Shown here: positions 12,208 through 23,300 of the stretch, piece after piece
Position numbering within the stretch: position 1 is the stretch's first letter
Layout: each line of letters starts with the position of its first letter
Source: Asterella californica
Lineage: Eukaryota; Streptophyta; Marchantiopsida; Marchantiales; Aytoniaceae
NCBI GenBank assembly: GCA_036924285.1
Contig: JAYKYS010000009.1
Coordinates: forward strand, 2,418,001 to 2,482,000
Direction of reading: 5' to 3'
Length of the DNA: 64,000 bases
Translations under genes and position numbers: made by a program
The notes under the pieces: generated by a model
Told to the model about the DNA's origin: nothing
What the model saw: only the letters and a program-made list of their open reading frames with translations
Database searches by the model: none

Positions 12208-12570
12208 TGTTTGGAGAAAGAGGAACCGTGCAGCCATGTTCCTTTGAAAGTTCAGGTTATAGCATACAGTAAGGATGGATTTCAGACGTACAAGGGATGT
12301 GCTTCGTGCGGAAAGAAGTTGGGGTCTGCAAGGGAATATTGTTCAAAATGTCAGAAAGTATGTATTGCTTTGAAGCGTCGCTTTCAATTTCCGTTGCTTC
12401 TTGCTGAGGAAACAGCAGAAGCTTGGTCCGTTGTGTGAGACAGTGCTCGAGATTTTGTTGACATGGACGCCACGGCGTTTACACTTCTGGAGATGAAACA
12501 AGAGAAAATTGATGTACTCGATCAAATTGTTGCACATCATTGGATTTGTCACTTGACAGCCCTAGACTAA
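12208..12570 (+). pseudogene. RPA1 C-terminal (DBD-C) fragment with in-frame stop
   Basis: The frame shows KVQVIAYSKDGFQTYKGC, a four-cysteine zinc ribbon (GCASCGKKL then YCSKCQK), then RFQFPLLLAEETAEAWSVV, a TGA stop at 12436-12438, and in the same frame DSARDFVDMDATAF and a tail ending at TAA 12568-12570. This is the order of strands and ribbon in the third ssDNA-binding domain of replication protein A 70 kDa (PF08646), which binds single-stranded DNA in replication and repair. Only this domain is present. A TATAG acceptor at 12203-12207 could open it as an exon, but no upstream OB folds are visible. Plant Helitrons also carry RPA-like genes, so the origin (host duplicate or Helitron) is open. 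The single TGA argues for a relic. Confidence 0.5.
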
Positions 12571-13863
12571 ACTTCACGCTCTATGACAACGTGTACCGTT
12601 TCTTATATAGCAATAAGGGGCAACATGCACATATATATCAATTGTACTTGTTGAGTTTCCTGAAATACGAAAAACTTAAAAATATATTATGGATCAATAA
12701 TCACTTGAGATTTATCTAGGAAATTAACTAACACGAGTACCAATTTTGAACAAAAAGCAAGGACTGCTATATATATATATATGATGTAGGCATTGCACGT
12801 GTCACAAATGTGTTGGTTCTTAACTATAATGCTGAAAGTATCCATATGTTTAATACTATTTTACACATACAATCTAGATTCAATCGATAAATCACTTGAG
12901 ATGTATATATATATACACATATACGTGATGATTTACACATGATCAGTCTAGAGCAGCAAAATTTTTCTCATGTATGAAAATATATCCCTTGCATTAGATA
13001 AATAATTATCCATATAAATCTTTACATAACTCTATATACAAGTATATATCATGCAAAGTACATTGGAATTCTATGTATATATTCATCATACACACTTGAT
13101 GTAGTATTTCTTGTATATCTTTCTTGGTATACCTCTTTGATAACCTACATTCCATACTAGGCATTTTAGAACTTCATAGTTTGACATAATACCCAGAATG
13201 ATTATTCCAGGAATATGATAAAAAACCATGTATTTCTTTATTAAATATTTTTCCATATGTTTTTTTCTATGAACTTTATAATAGAGAAAAATAATTCCGG
13301 TATTATTTCTATGTAATATTAGGAAACTAGCTTTCAACTAGGAAACTTGCTAGGGTTTTTGGCAAAACAAGAATTCTTTTGTGGGATGTGATTTATTATA
13401 GGAAAATTCTGGAAAAATTTTGCTTTCTTAGGTCAGAAGTGTTGTATTTTTTGTGTATATAGAAAAGTACATATTGGGAAAAAGATCCCTCTTATGTAGT
13501 TGAGGATGAAAATCAATGGGTCAATGATGCTTCATGTGTGCATTTGTGACGGACAAGAGCTAAAACAAACCAGTCATCAAATGAAAGTCAGAAGGGGCAA
13601 AATATATACGCATCGACTGAGCTGAACCGACTGCCAAACATACTTTGTTTCATTCGCCTAGCACTGTCACGAAGGAAGTATTGCAAAATTCATAGAAGAT
13701 GTGAACTCAACCCCCATTCGCATTTGGTTTTCTGCTAGGGTTTTTTGTAAGCACACTTAGTTGTATTTGTATGATTATGATCCTGACAATGTGGAAGTTC
13801 AGGTGACAGTCTTGCATTCGCATTTTGCATTATCTCCACCGCATCTACGAACAATATTGGCAG

Positions 13864-13917
13864 TGGCGGTGGAGAACGCTAGCGGGTCGAGTTGGCGGTC
13901 TTGTGGGTTCGATGCCC
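13864..13917 (+). other. tRNA-like A/B-box pair (possible SINE head)
   Basis: TGGCGGTGGAG resembles a pol III A box. GGTTCGATGCC, about 42 bases later, is one or two bases from a B box, and its flanks GTGGG and CCCAT can pair as a T stem. No acceptor stem or clear anticodon arm forms, so this is not a functional tRNA. A decayed tRNA-derived SINE is the likeliest reading. Confidence 0.3.
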
Positions 13918-14587
13918 ATTGCTAGGTGTAAAAGAAGTTACATGTTCAGCCCAGTGAACATGTCATGCCACCAGTAACTGCTTTCCGCCTTCAGAGTGTT
14001 GTACAACAGATTCTATATGTCTTTCTGCAGGAAGTTTCTCGACTAGCTACCTCCTTCTCGCAGAAAATGGGAAGATCACCAGCTGAATTGCACCTGGTTT
14101 TCACCGGCTGCGTGTGAAGAAACAAAGGAGCTCTGCCAATACTGAGAATTTAGCGAATACCGTTCTGGTTCACTGCAATGTGGTCAGTGGAACAGGTAAA
14201 CCTTCTCAAGTCGTTATCTTCGAGGAATGCTCCAACTAGTTTGTAGTGTCTTCCGTATTTGTCTGGGGCAGATATAATGTCAGGTAGCATAAACTTCGGG
14301 GTACTCTTCATCCTTGTTCTACACTCTTCGTCCGTCCACACGAGGTACCAACATCACTGGTACCCTCCAACTACTATTGATGAGAAGTTTCCACCAGTGG
14401 AAGCGAAACTGATGAGTAGATTGTGATTAGGCATACCCCGGAAGACGAAAGTGTTTCAGAAAGTTGAGGCGATGTGAATCTCCCAATTTGAGTGATAGTA
14501 AGACACCTATATATCGAGCCCAAGACATGATTATAAACTCTGGCCATTTGGCTGCGACCGTTTGCTGTTTCATTTCATCAGCACTGA

Positions 14588-14700
14588 AGAGAAACTCTGG
14601 ATATTCGTCTCGTGTAATGCTTACCGTAGCTTCTCCTGTTATGAAAGGAAACTTTGGATTTCCGTCTCGTGTAATGCTTAACCTAGCTTCTCCTGCTATG
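14588..14700. repeat. Two-copy tandem repeat, ~58 bp
   Basis: Two adjacent copies share GAAAC.TTGGAT, CGTCTCGTGTAATGCTTA and CTAGCTTCTCCTG-like stretches with a few substitutions. They encode no recognisable peptide repeat. Confidence 0.75.
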
Positions 14701-14763
14701 TGTTTTTTAGTTTGAACAGTTCGTCCAACCGAATGGGTCCAGAAGCAGTTTGAGTTACCAGGC

Positions 14764-14811
14764 TTTTCCAGCTGATAATCGAATCGAGATCACAGATTAT
14801 CAGCTGGAAAA
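14764..14811. repeat. Perfect inverted repeat, 17-bp arms
   Basis: Arms 14764-14780 and 14795-14811 (TTTTCCAGCTGATAATC and its reverse complement) are separated by a 14-base loop. No run of T follows that would suggest a terminator, and no gene is adjacent. A miniature-element end or a small hairpin RNA are possibilities only. Confidence 0.85.
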
Positions 14812-15050
14812 TCTGATAATCTGCATCTCTTTCTGCAGTGGCAGGCCCAAGTATTAAGTCCTAAGCATAAGTGCTGCTATGTATGTCGTCGTGAATGATG
14901 GGTGGCTGACGCGTGATTGGAGCAGGGTATCCCAAACATTCTTTTCACTGGTTTCACAAGACATTGTCAGTTCTGCTCTGAACTCAGAATCTTCAGTTGG
15001 ATACGTGACTCTGTAGAGTTTAATGAGACAAAAAGTGAGCAGCCCAGAAG

Positions 15051-15904
15051 ATGACAGAGAAATCCATTCTTCTACTCGTTGGTGACTATGTCTAAGACTA
15101 TGAAGTACGTATCATGACACCGATGAGTAAAAGCGATCTCTGTTTGAGTTATCAGCCGGAAGATGCAGACTATTGTCAATTGTCGGAATTGAAATTTTCG
15201 TGGCTACCAGCATCCGGTCGGTCTGATGCGAGTGAAGAGTGGACAGTATGACCTGGCGTACGACTTTGCGTGTGCAATTAGTTCTTTCGTGTGCAATTTA
15301 GTTCTTTCTTGTTCATTTAGGTACATGGCTATAAAATTATGCATTGTGCTGAAAGCAAGGGGCGCGATTCTTAATGCTTATGAGTGAAAGTACTTGGTCC
15401 TTCAGCGGGCATAGATGAAAGTAGTCCTCAGCTGATCATGGAAGATTTTATACTTATAGTTCATGTCTTGTTCTGTATGCAGAAGCTCAGTTGTTGATCC
15501 TCTCAATGATAAATGAAAGTAGTCCTCAGCTGATCATGGAGGATTTTATACTTATAGTTCCTTTCCAAATGAAAGTAGTCCTCAGCTGATCATGGAAGAT
15601 TTTCTACTTATAGTTCCTTTCCTGTATGCAGAAGCTCAGTTGTTGATCTCTCAATGATAAGTGGGAACTTTCGCTTCATGGGAAAGAACAAGTTGAGAGG
15701 ATCAGAAGGCTAAAGGAATGGTGCCTACTATCTACGCGAAGTCTCTTGTCTAATGAGTCGGTATTCACGACGTTATCGGTTAAGCAGGCAATGGTTCCAT
15801 TCCAGGCCTTACAGGCCTACGGAATCAAAGTTGATGCAGTGTGCCCTGGAAAGAGCGCGGGCGAGTCTGTTGCCACTGCTGTCCACGACTTTCTCGAGCA
15901 TCAG
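15051..15904 (+). pseudogene. DJ-1/PfpI family gene fragment with premature stop
   Basis: Two exons fit together. Exon 1 (15051-15104) starts at an ATG and reads MTEKSILLLVGDYV, then TAA (15093-15095), then DYE up to a GTACGT donor. Exon 2 (15788-15904), after a CAG acceptor, reads [20 protein letters not shown] and on to HDFLEHQ before GTGTGT. Plant DJ-1D-type proteins (glyoxalase/deglycase-like, class I glutamine-amidotransferase fold) have exactly this run, with Glu where the TAA stands. Both exons are phase 0. I see no later exon with the catalytic Cys elbow or the PGG motif before the convergent polymerase gene. It is therefore 3'-truncated as well as stopped. The 683-bp intron contains the 15415-15660 repeats. 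Confidence 0.6.
15415..15660. repeat. Three-copy 48-bp direct repeat with shared spacer
   Basis: Copies at 15415-15462, 15513-15560 and 15569-15616 begin ATGAAAGTAGTCCTCAGCTG and differ at one or two bases. Copies 1 and 3 are also followed by the same ~40-base segment (CTGTATGCAGAAGCTCAGTT). The layout looks like a partial duplication of an 85-95 bp unit. It lies inside the presumed intron of the DJ-1 relic. Confidence 0.9.
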
Positions 15905-16625
15905 GTGTGTGACCTCTACCTGGTTTTGCCCGTCGGGTCTATCTGAAAGAAAGTATATAACGACCGGTACCCTCTAGGCAAATGCAATGAATGTGATGGA
16001 ACTGATGACATGCAGCGAACCTTCAGAAAGTATGCAGAACAGAATCTGGAAAGGATAATGTAGTTTTAGAATTAGTCACGCCTAATTCGACAGTGACAGA
16101 AAGATATTCGTCGGTGAGAACCTGACAACGGCTTTGAACACTTGGCACTGGTTTTGGGTTACAAAGCCGAGCTGGACCAAAAGGGGAGATATTTCCTCCT
16201 TCAAGAATCTGAGTTACCTTCAGCATCGTATCTTGTATATCTGTACAGTATGATTTCAGTTGAGACCTCATCGGTCTGCAACAGTTCAGGCCTACCAAGC
16301 TCACAGATTCGTGCAAAGACTTCGTCATGCAGGAATTCTTGAACTGCAGAGCTGAAAAGTGACGGTTCCCTGGGTGCCCTAGATTCTACCAGACTTGAGT
16401 GCCAGTGTATCTTGGTATACGAAGCTGGTACTTAATAATGGGTAACCAACATCGGTTCAAAACGCTACTCTACACCCTACATCTTTCGCGTCAATGTACA
16501 CATTCTCTATATTCACAGGTCCTAAATACTAACTCCCATTACGAGTTCTCTGCCGATCGAGAAAACGGTTCATGTGCCCATCATCTGAGCTAAGAAGAAA
16601 CGACGCTATGCTGTCCCGTAATTTT
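15905..16625. other. Convergent intergenic gap
   Basis: This stretch lies between the DJ-1 relic and the stop codon of the minus-strand polymerase gene, and probably includes the latter's 3' UTR. A minus-strand frame at 16023-16328 has no recognisable motif. I see no further exon of either gene. Confidence 0.4.
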
Positions 16626-17307
16626 CTATGATGGAAGCTGTGCAGAACTGTTCTGCAGGCATTTGCGGTATGAAAAATCGCACGTTGAACCATCGGTTCG
16701 AACAATATGAAAGCACTTTGTTGCTGGATATTCTGGATGGTAATCCACCTGCATCGGTGAGACACAAGGCGATTATGTGAATACTGATGGTCCAAACGGG
16801 AAGTAGAGAACAGAACTATGTTTGGTGACACAGCGGAAGTTCCCATAAAACATCTATGCAATATGAATCATCAATAAGAAAGGAGTGCAGTGTCAATTGT
16901 GTAACTGCCCTTGACCAGGAACTTGCGCAACTAGAACACCGCACTTATGCTGACCATGGCATATAGCTGCCGCAGTAGCTTGCATGGCCAAACAGTATGC
17001 AGGTTCGGAAAAACAATAGTGACGTGTACACTATATGAGGGGTGGAGTCCTTTAAATTACTTACTTTGATAAAGCTCACTCCACATCCGATTTTTTCTTT
17101 CCTGCGTGGATGACGGACTAACACCTCTTCCAGCAGCATCGTCTCAGACTCCTTGTCCAAGCTCTCACCAACTCCGTACCTGCAAGAAAAGGTGAATAAA
17201 AGTCAACGAGGATTTTGCACTCGCTTGCAACCTCCAGTCGGTTAATTCTCAGTTGGTAAAAGGAACCAATGGACTCCAGGAACACACTGAGCGGGCTCAG
17301 CCTCACC
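16626..17307 (-). CDS. NRPD1: NRPD1-like last exons: DeCL (DUF3223) domain
   Basis: The final two exons (17065-17179 and 16626-16748) and the end of exon 17307-17803 assemble a complete DeCL domain: YGVGESLDKESETMLLEEVL, then HPRRKEKIGCGVSFIK, then DYHPEYPATKCFHIVRTDG and DFSYRKCL. The TAG stop lies ten codons later. This Defective-Chloroplasts-and-Leaves-like domain is typical of Pol IV/V largest subunits. Splice phases agree (AG|G, then AAA|GTAAGT), which strongly supports these boundaries. Confidence 0.9.
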
Positions 17308-20300
17308 TTTCATGGAGTAGTATTTGTAGCTTTCGGAGCAGTTGCTTATCAATGTCAACATCGTTGCTAAATTTCTCGAACATATGGACGTCTTCCACAA
17401 CACTTCTCTGTTTTCTCGGTATATCTTTGCAACTTCCGCCATCCATCACAGGAGTGAGATGTCTTTTATGGCCTGCTTGTAGTTTCGATGGCGATTTCAT
17501 ACCGTTTGATATAGTACCCTTCGATTCCTGCGTACCATTCAAGATTGTCCCATTCCGCTTCTTGGTAGGCGATGTACAGCCATGACGGAAGTTCCCAGAG
17601 TCATGGTTACTCTGTGGCTCCTTCTCAGCAGATAACAGTGAGCTCGGAAATAAACTCTTCTTAAGTCCATCCTTCAGACCGTTCTTAACGTCTCTGACAG
17701 AACATGCCTTGCCTTCTTCCTCGCTTTCAGTCTCTGCACGGGAAATCTTGGCTGAACCCGACTTCACATGGCTATCGTTGCATTGTGCTTTATATCGTAA
17801 TACCTGCTCGATGAGGATATGAAGTGAGGCCATGATAAGAAACTTAGTTTATATAAAACCAGATAATCTTCGGAAACTTCCGCATGTGCCTGAATCGACA
17901 TGATCATGTAACGTACAAACTGTCGAGGGAGTAAATCATCAGGGTCACGGGAGCTAACCGGCATTGGCAAAGTATCAAAATCTGCACCAGTCCCAAGGGG
18001 AATTCGTCTTCCCCAAACAGCACATGCCAACGCTCCATCAAGATTATCCCGAGCACCTACAACGGCCATCTCAAAAAAGTTCTTCTTAGGTTCCTGCAAG
18101 AGATCCGCATAAAAATGTCGACTGTTAGACAGCAGGGTTGTGTCTCATCGAGCCGTGAAAGAATCATCGTCCTCAAGTCTTGGAGTGATTCTACCAAGAG
18201 AATACAATACACCATCAATCACGCTCCTATTTTCCGCCCACAAGCGTACAATTTGATTATGAAGGTCTGAGAAAATACCTGGAATGAAGCCTCCGCGAAA
18301 GGTGTCGACATGGATGGATCTTTGCAGTAGTCTCTGTAACCGGATAGGCTTAGGCCCACAACCTCTCCGCTGAAGGTGACGGTGTCAGCCACGAGAGCCA
18401 GGTGCTCCTCGCGCACAGGCTTCCCCATGTCTTTCGTAGCCAAACCTAGCCTCTGCGCAAGTATCCCATGACAGGTGAGGTCAGGACAGTTCCACTAACA
18501 CAGTCATGAGAGATATCTCACCTATGTTAGTGTGATCACACACTGACCAAAATCCCTCCTCCTAAAACTCGAAATGAATCAAAACCTTTTCTTATTATCT
18601 TTGACGACAATCTGCCTGCAGTATCTAACATCTGCTCGTGTCCAGATGTCTTAACCCTGAAATTTGTCATCATGGACAGTATATCTCAGCATCAAATGAG
18701 ACTCGCACTTGGGGCTCTTGAGTTTCAGTCGAAGTAAGGTGTCGTTACCTTCTTCATAGACTCTCGTGCAGCTTCTACACCAAACACGTGAGTGATCTCT
18801 TGAACGGAGTAAGGCGTGCTGCGTGCCCAATCAATCTCGTCCATGAAGAGAACCGATGCACTTTTGACAGTACAGTAGGCAGCACCTCGTTTTCCCGCAC
18901 CTTTCGTCGTTCTCGTATGTACTTCTAAGCAGAGCTCTCCGGTGTCTGCGCTCCTGTGAGTCGTGAAACGCGGATAACGACGTGGTTTTGGAACTCGGGA
19001 TGCACCGTCACTATCCTCCCAAACGAGTTTGACCACCTCGATGTCATCATTGCCTGTCTCAAGAGGCAGACAGCAAAAGCTGTCAGAGAAGCTGCTCTCC
19101 GTATACCTGAATCACAACTATGGCGCCAAGACTTCGGAAGCAAACGTTCAGGAGAACTTAGGCAGACCCAGCATCGATGCACAAGTAATATGCCCTCACG
19201 ACATTCATGTACATCTGAGGTTCCCAGTCCACAAGTCCTGATAATGTTCAGAGAAAATCTTGGTGGAGAAATCCTGAGCCACACAGTGCAGGTCATGTCC
19301 AGTTACTGTGGGGACAGAAGGATAGAACTTCCTGACTTAACCTGGACGATCTGGTAACATAGGAATCTTTGAAAAATCAGGTGTATCCTGGTGGAAGTAT
19401 AGGCATGGCATGGTTTCAAATTCTAACTTTGAAAACACTATCCAAGACACACGACACCCGGCAAGGGACTATATGCTACAAGTCTATACGCGATTGTAAA
19501 TCATCCACGTGAACACGGAAATGACCAAAATCCTCGTGAACACGAAAACGTGCAAGAAGGAAAGCGAACAGAAAATAAAGAACTGAAGTCAGAGTAACTT
19601 TATTCAGGAGAATTCAATCTCCCCACTGAAGATTCGGGCCTTATATAATGGGGGACAAAGTTAACTGGCTAGTGACATAGATCATTCCAGGAGCCTCCTT
19701 CAAGCTTCATGTAAGGTACAGGCCTAAAACCGCAGAGAGAACAAGAGCAAAGGATACGAACCCCAGAGTCTTCGGTCCTGAATCTCACGCGGCAGTTTTA
19801 CGACTCAGAAAAGGTTCACATGTCTAAAACTTTCCGCAAACAACATGCTATGCAGCTATCCATCAGCACGCATAATGAATCAGACAGGAATTACCACCAC
19901 CCGGCACAGGGGCATAGACCGGCGGATAACGCATGCCTCACGTCCTGGATTCGGCCAGAAGCCCAGAAGTAGCATGAATAAACCCGGTCCTGTTGTTGAC
20001 AGCTCAAACAACAGACGAGTAAAGCAATTACAGAATTATAACAACACAATTATCCCTGATCAAGTGAGCCAGAGGAAAAACTTATCGGACTCACGACGTT
20101 TTACAGCGCTTTCCAAGTGAAGCCAAGGACTTGATGGCACGTGAGCTTCTAAACGAAGAAGCGGAGAGCAGAAAGCAAAATTTCCCTCGTCATCGACTGT
20201 GATGCCGGATTAGACTCACAACAATTAGTGGTTATAAGTATGAGAGCAGAGAGTAAGAACTCCAACCGTCTTAGGCGTTCCCACAGATACTTCAGCCTAC

Positions 20301-23300
20301 TCCTATTCCAAACTTAACAAGCGTAGCCCGAGAATGAACAAGAACAATGCTATATTGGGTATTACAGTAACAATATGAATACGATGAAATCAACGCGTAC
20401 TATTGCTTCGACTAATTTACACGAAGCTACGAACCTCTAATACAGATAAAGCAACCCAAAAAGTCTTGCTTGCTGGACCCTTTTTCCTTGGCTTTTTCAG
20501 CTCTTTGTTAAAAGGCTGAAAATCGACTTCCGTACAGATCATACTGGGAACGACGGGCCGTCAAAGTAGAAAGAGAGATTTCTTTTAGGTTTTGGAAACT
20601 GGAGGAACAATCTCGCATCTTACTCTGGAATAACCTTCAGAGGCATTTTTCCAGTAAAAGTATTTACACTTCTTGTATCCTACTTGAGCGTTCACGGATC
20701 TCCAAAGACTGAGTTCATGCGTACCTTTGACCGTGGTGACCAGGATTCGGGGTATAATGACATTTATCATCAACTCGAAGGAGATTTTCTGCTTGTCCTG
20801 CTTTCCTTGTTTAAGGATGTCACCAGGTACAGTCTCCTTCCGTCCTTTCTTGGGATCACTTGCTGGCGTGGTGCAAAGGACTCCGTTTCCAGATTCGTGG
20901 GGGAAGAACACCAGGCATTCATCGGTAATCCCTGACTGACCACGCGAGGTACAAATAAATCTGCATCAAACGGGTGGTTATTCTCAGAGCAGTGTCCAGA
21001 GGCGTACGAAAGTTGTATCCACCTCCCATGCCCAACTTGCAATTCTTAAATGACGTCTCGCTTGAGGAAATACGGATAACCATTTTGAGGCTCAACATAC
21101 TGGTTCACAAATACAATGCTCGGTAGCCCTTCTGTTGACGTCGCGCTATTGAACTCACGATTAAGTCGAGTTTTCACTGTACTCACGTCCAGCTCATAAT
21201 CCCGGAGTGCTCCCTGAAATAGAAGAGATACGTAGTAGGGATTATTGAAAACACTGGCAACTGTTTGGTTTAGTACGGCTACTAGGAAATACATGAGGAA
21301 GCTCATGTTCTATACCAATTTTTATCAGATCGGAAAGATAATGTCTCGTACAGAAAATGTCTTGTACAGAAAAGTACACACCTTGTTGAGTAGAACACGG
21401 CACTGCCAAGGGCAAGATCTCTTCACAATCTCGTAAGATGGCTTCGACTTCTCATAGTATACTTTTTCGTACGTTCCTCCATCACCCGAGAATCTAGCTC
21501 ATACCAAACGAGCAAAGTTCAGAGAAAACTCCATTAAATAATTGGCTAACATTGCTGTATCAAATTCCAACTGAGATAAACCACGTACTCGAGGGCCAAA
21601 GAGCTGACAAACTTGTTGAAAGGTACTTTCTCCAATTCTCTTTTCAGTCTCAGAGCACGCCGTTGAGCTCCAAATCCAGGATATAATCGCAGAATGACAG
21701 ATCTATCCCTCATCTTCAGAGTACTTTTACGTCTTGGAAAAAGTGTTTCCTATAACACGCATAATCATTAGCCATCACCGGATTACATAGACAGAGACAT
21801 TCATGTACATCCCAAACACTAGCTTGCAACGAAGCTGGGTCAGATAAAATGTAGCTCAACAAGAAGCAAGCATAAGGGTATACATTCATTTCGGCCATTC
21901 CTTTCGTGACAAGAACCTTGTTCCTTCCAGCAGCACGAAAAGGGTATGCCCTAACATGCAGCAAATCCTCTCCCCTATACACATACGGGAAACTGTGTTT
22001 ACGTTTTAACCAGAAGAGCTACACTACAGGATATCACTTCCTTAACAAAACTGTTTTTACATAAGTGTCAGACATAATAGCCGTAAGTGTGAATGGATGA
22101 GTGACTGTCAACTCGACAAACGACCCACAATCACAACTTAGACCATGCCATTTCATCGGCCCCGACCGTGGTGCAAACTTTAGAAGACAGCGTCCGGCTA
22201 AGGTTTCCAGGCGAATCCAGTCATGTTAGTGGGTGAAAACAGCAAGGGGAAGTGACTACTATAAAAAAAGAAGGATACAGAAGTAGATCGTAGAGAAGTC
22301 TGAACTGGAGTCCTTCATCATGTACGACTGAAGCACACATAAGTCACTACCATGCCAAAAGATAGGTTCTTACCTGCAGAAGTTGGATGGGACCCGCTTT
22401 CAAGAGCGAGGAAGAGTGATAGGCATCCAGCTTGACAGAATATGAAGGTTCCGCGACGGCTGTGGCTGCCAAAGCACCCACAGGTTCTCCAGCCATATGA
22501 GCAGCTTCCCACCAATCGTCCCCGCTGAGACCTCCATATTGGAATTGAATAACACGATTCCCAATTCGACTTCTAACGGATCCATCATAAGCAACATACA
22601 AGTCTCGCATAAACAGAAAAAGGTTCCGCATGATTTTGTTAGGCTCTTCAATGCCTTCCCGTAGCATACTTCCTCTTGAACTTAAAGCGTGGAGAAAAAA
22701 TTCAGCTGGGTTGAGACCATCAAAGAAAGAACTTGTAATGATGCCCTTCGACTCCCAGTATCCAGGTTGACAGATGATCTCATCCTTATTGTCAAAGACA
22801 TCTTCTCTTCTAAATTTCAGAGACTGATTATAGTAGAACAGCTTATTGCTCGGGTTCTTCACGGAGATGAGACTCTCTCCCTTACAGAGTTGTAAGCCCA
22901 GGCATGCAGTTTGCTGGATAAGCCTACTCATCGACCCTTTGCTGCCACTTCTGACCATTGCAAGCAGAGAATTGTCAGAATCCAGGTATCCGTATATGAG
23001 GTTATCCACAATGGGTACCAAACTCTGAAATTTTTCGATAGCTGACCTCTGCAAGTCCTTGATCTTCGTGTATCGTCTGTTATCACCAAGCAATAAACCA
23101 AAGCTTCCCCCATGTTTGATATAATCAAGGTTTTCATGGGGATTAGGCTTGGGTGACAAAATCCTTGCCTGCACCGTCTTGTCAAGCTTTAATACCTGCC
23201 TTAAAGACGCCTCCTCTGATATCCGCAAGCACTTTCTTACTCCATGTATCATCGTGCTCCTAGACTCCCTGTTCTTAGCTACATAAAAATCTTTCAGCCC

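Larger units (their letters stand above)
12571..15050. other. AT-rich non-coding region
   Basis: 12.57-13.5 kb is strongly AT-rich, with short TA runs (about 12770 and 12905). After 13.8 kb the composition becomes balanced. A minus-strand frame at 14150-14341 (KYGRHYKLVGAF) reads like protein but matches nothing I recognise. Also present are tRNA-like promoter boxes (13864-13917), a 2-copy ~58-bp tandem repeat (14588-14700) and a hairpin (14764-14811). Confidence 0.45.

Noticed and set aside
13864..13917. A functional tRNA gene
   Set aside because: Only the T arm and promoter-like boxes are present; acceptor and anticodon stems do not form.
15415..15660. CRISPR-like array (three 48-bp repeats)
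   Set aside because: Irregular spacing, near-identical spacers, eukaryotic context and no cas genes.
16023..16328. 101-codon minus-strand frame after the NRPD1 stop
   Set aside because: The polymerase frame already ends at 16626 after a full DeCL domain, and this frame shows no motif. Treated as 3' UTR.
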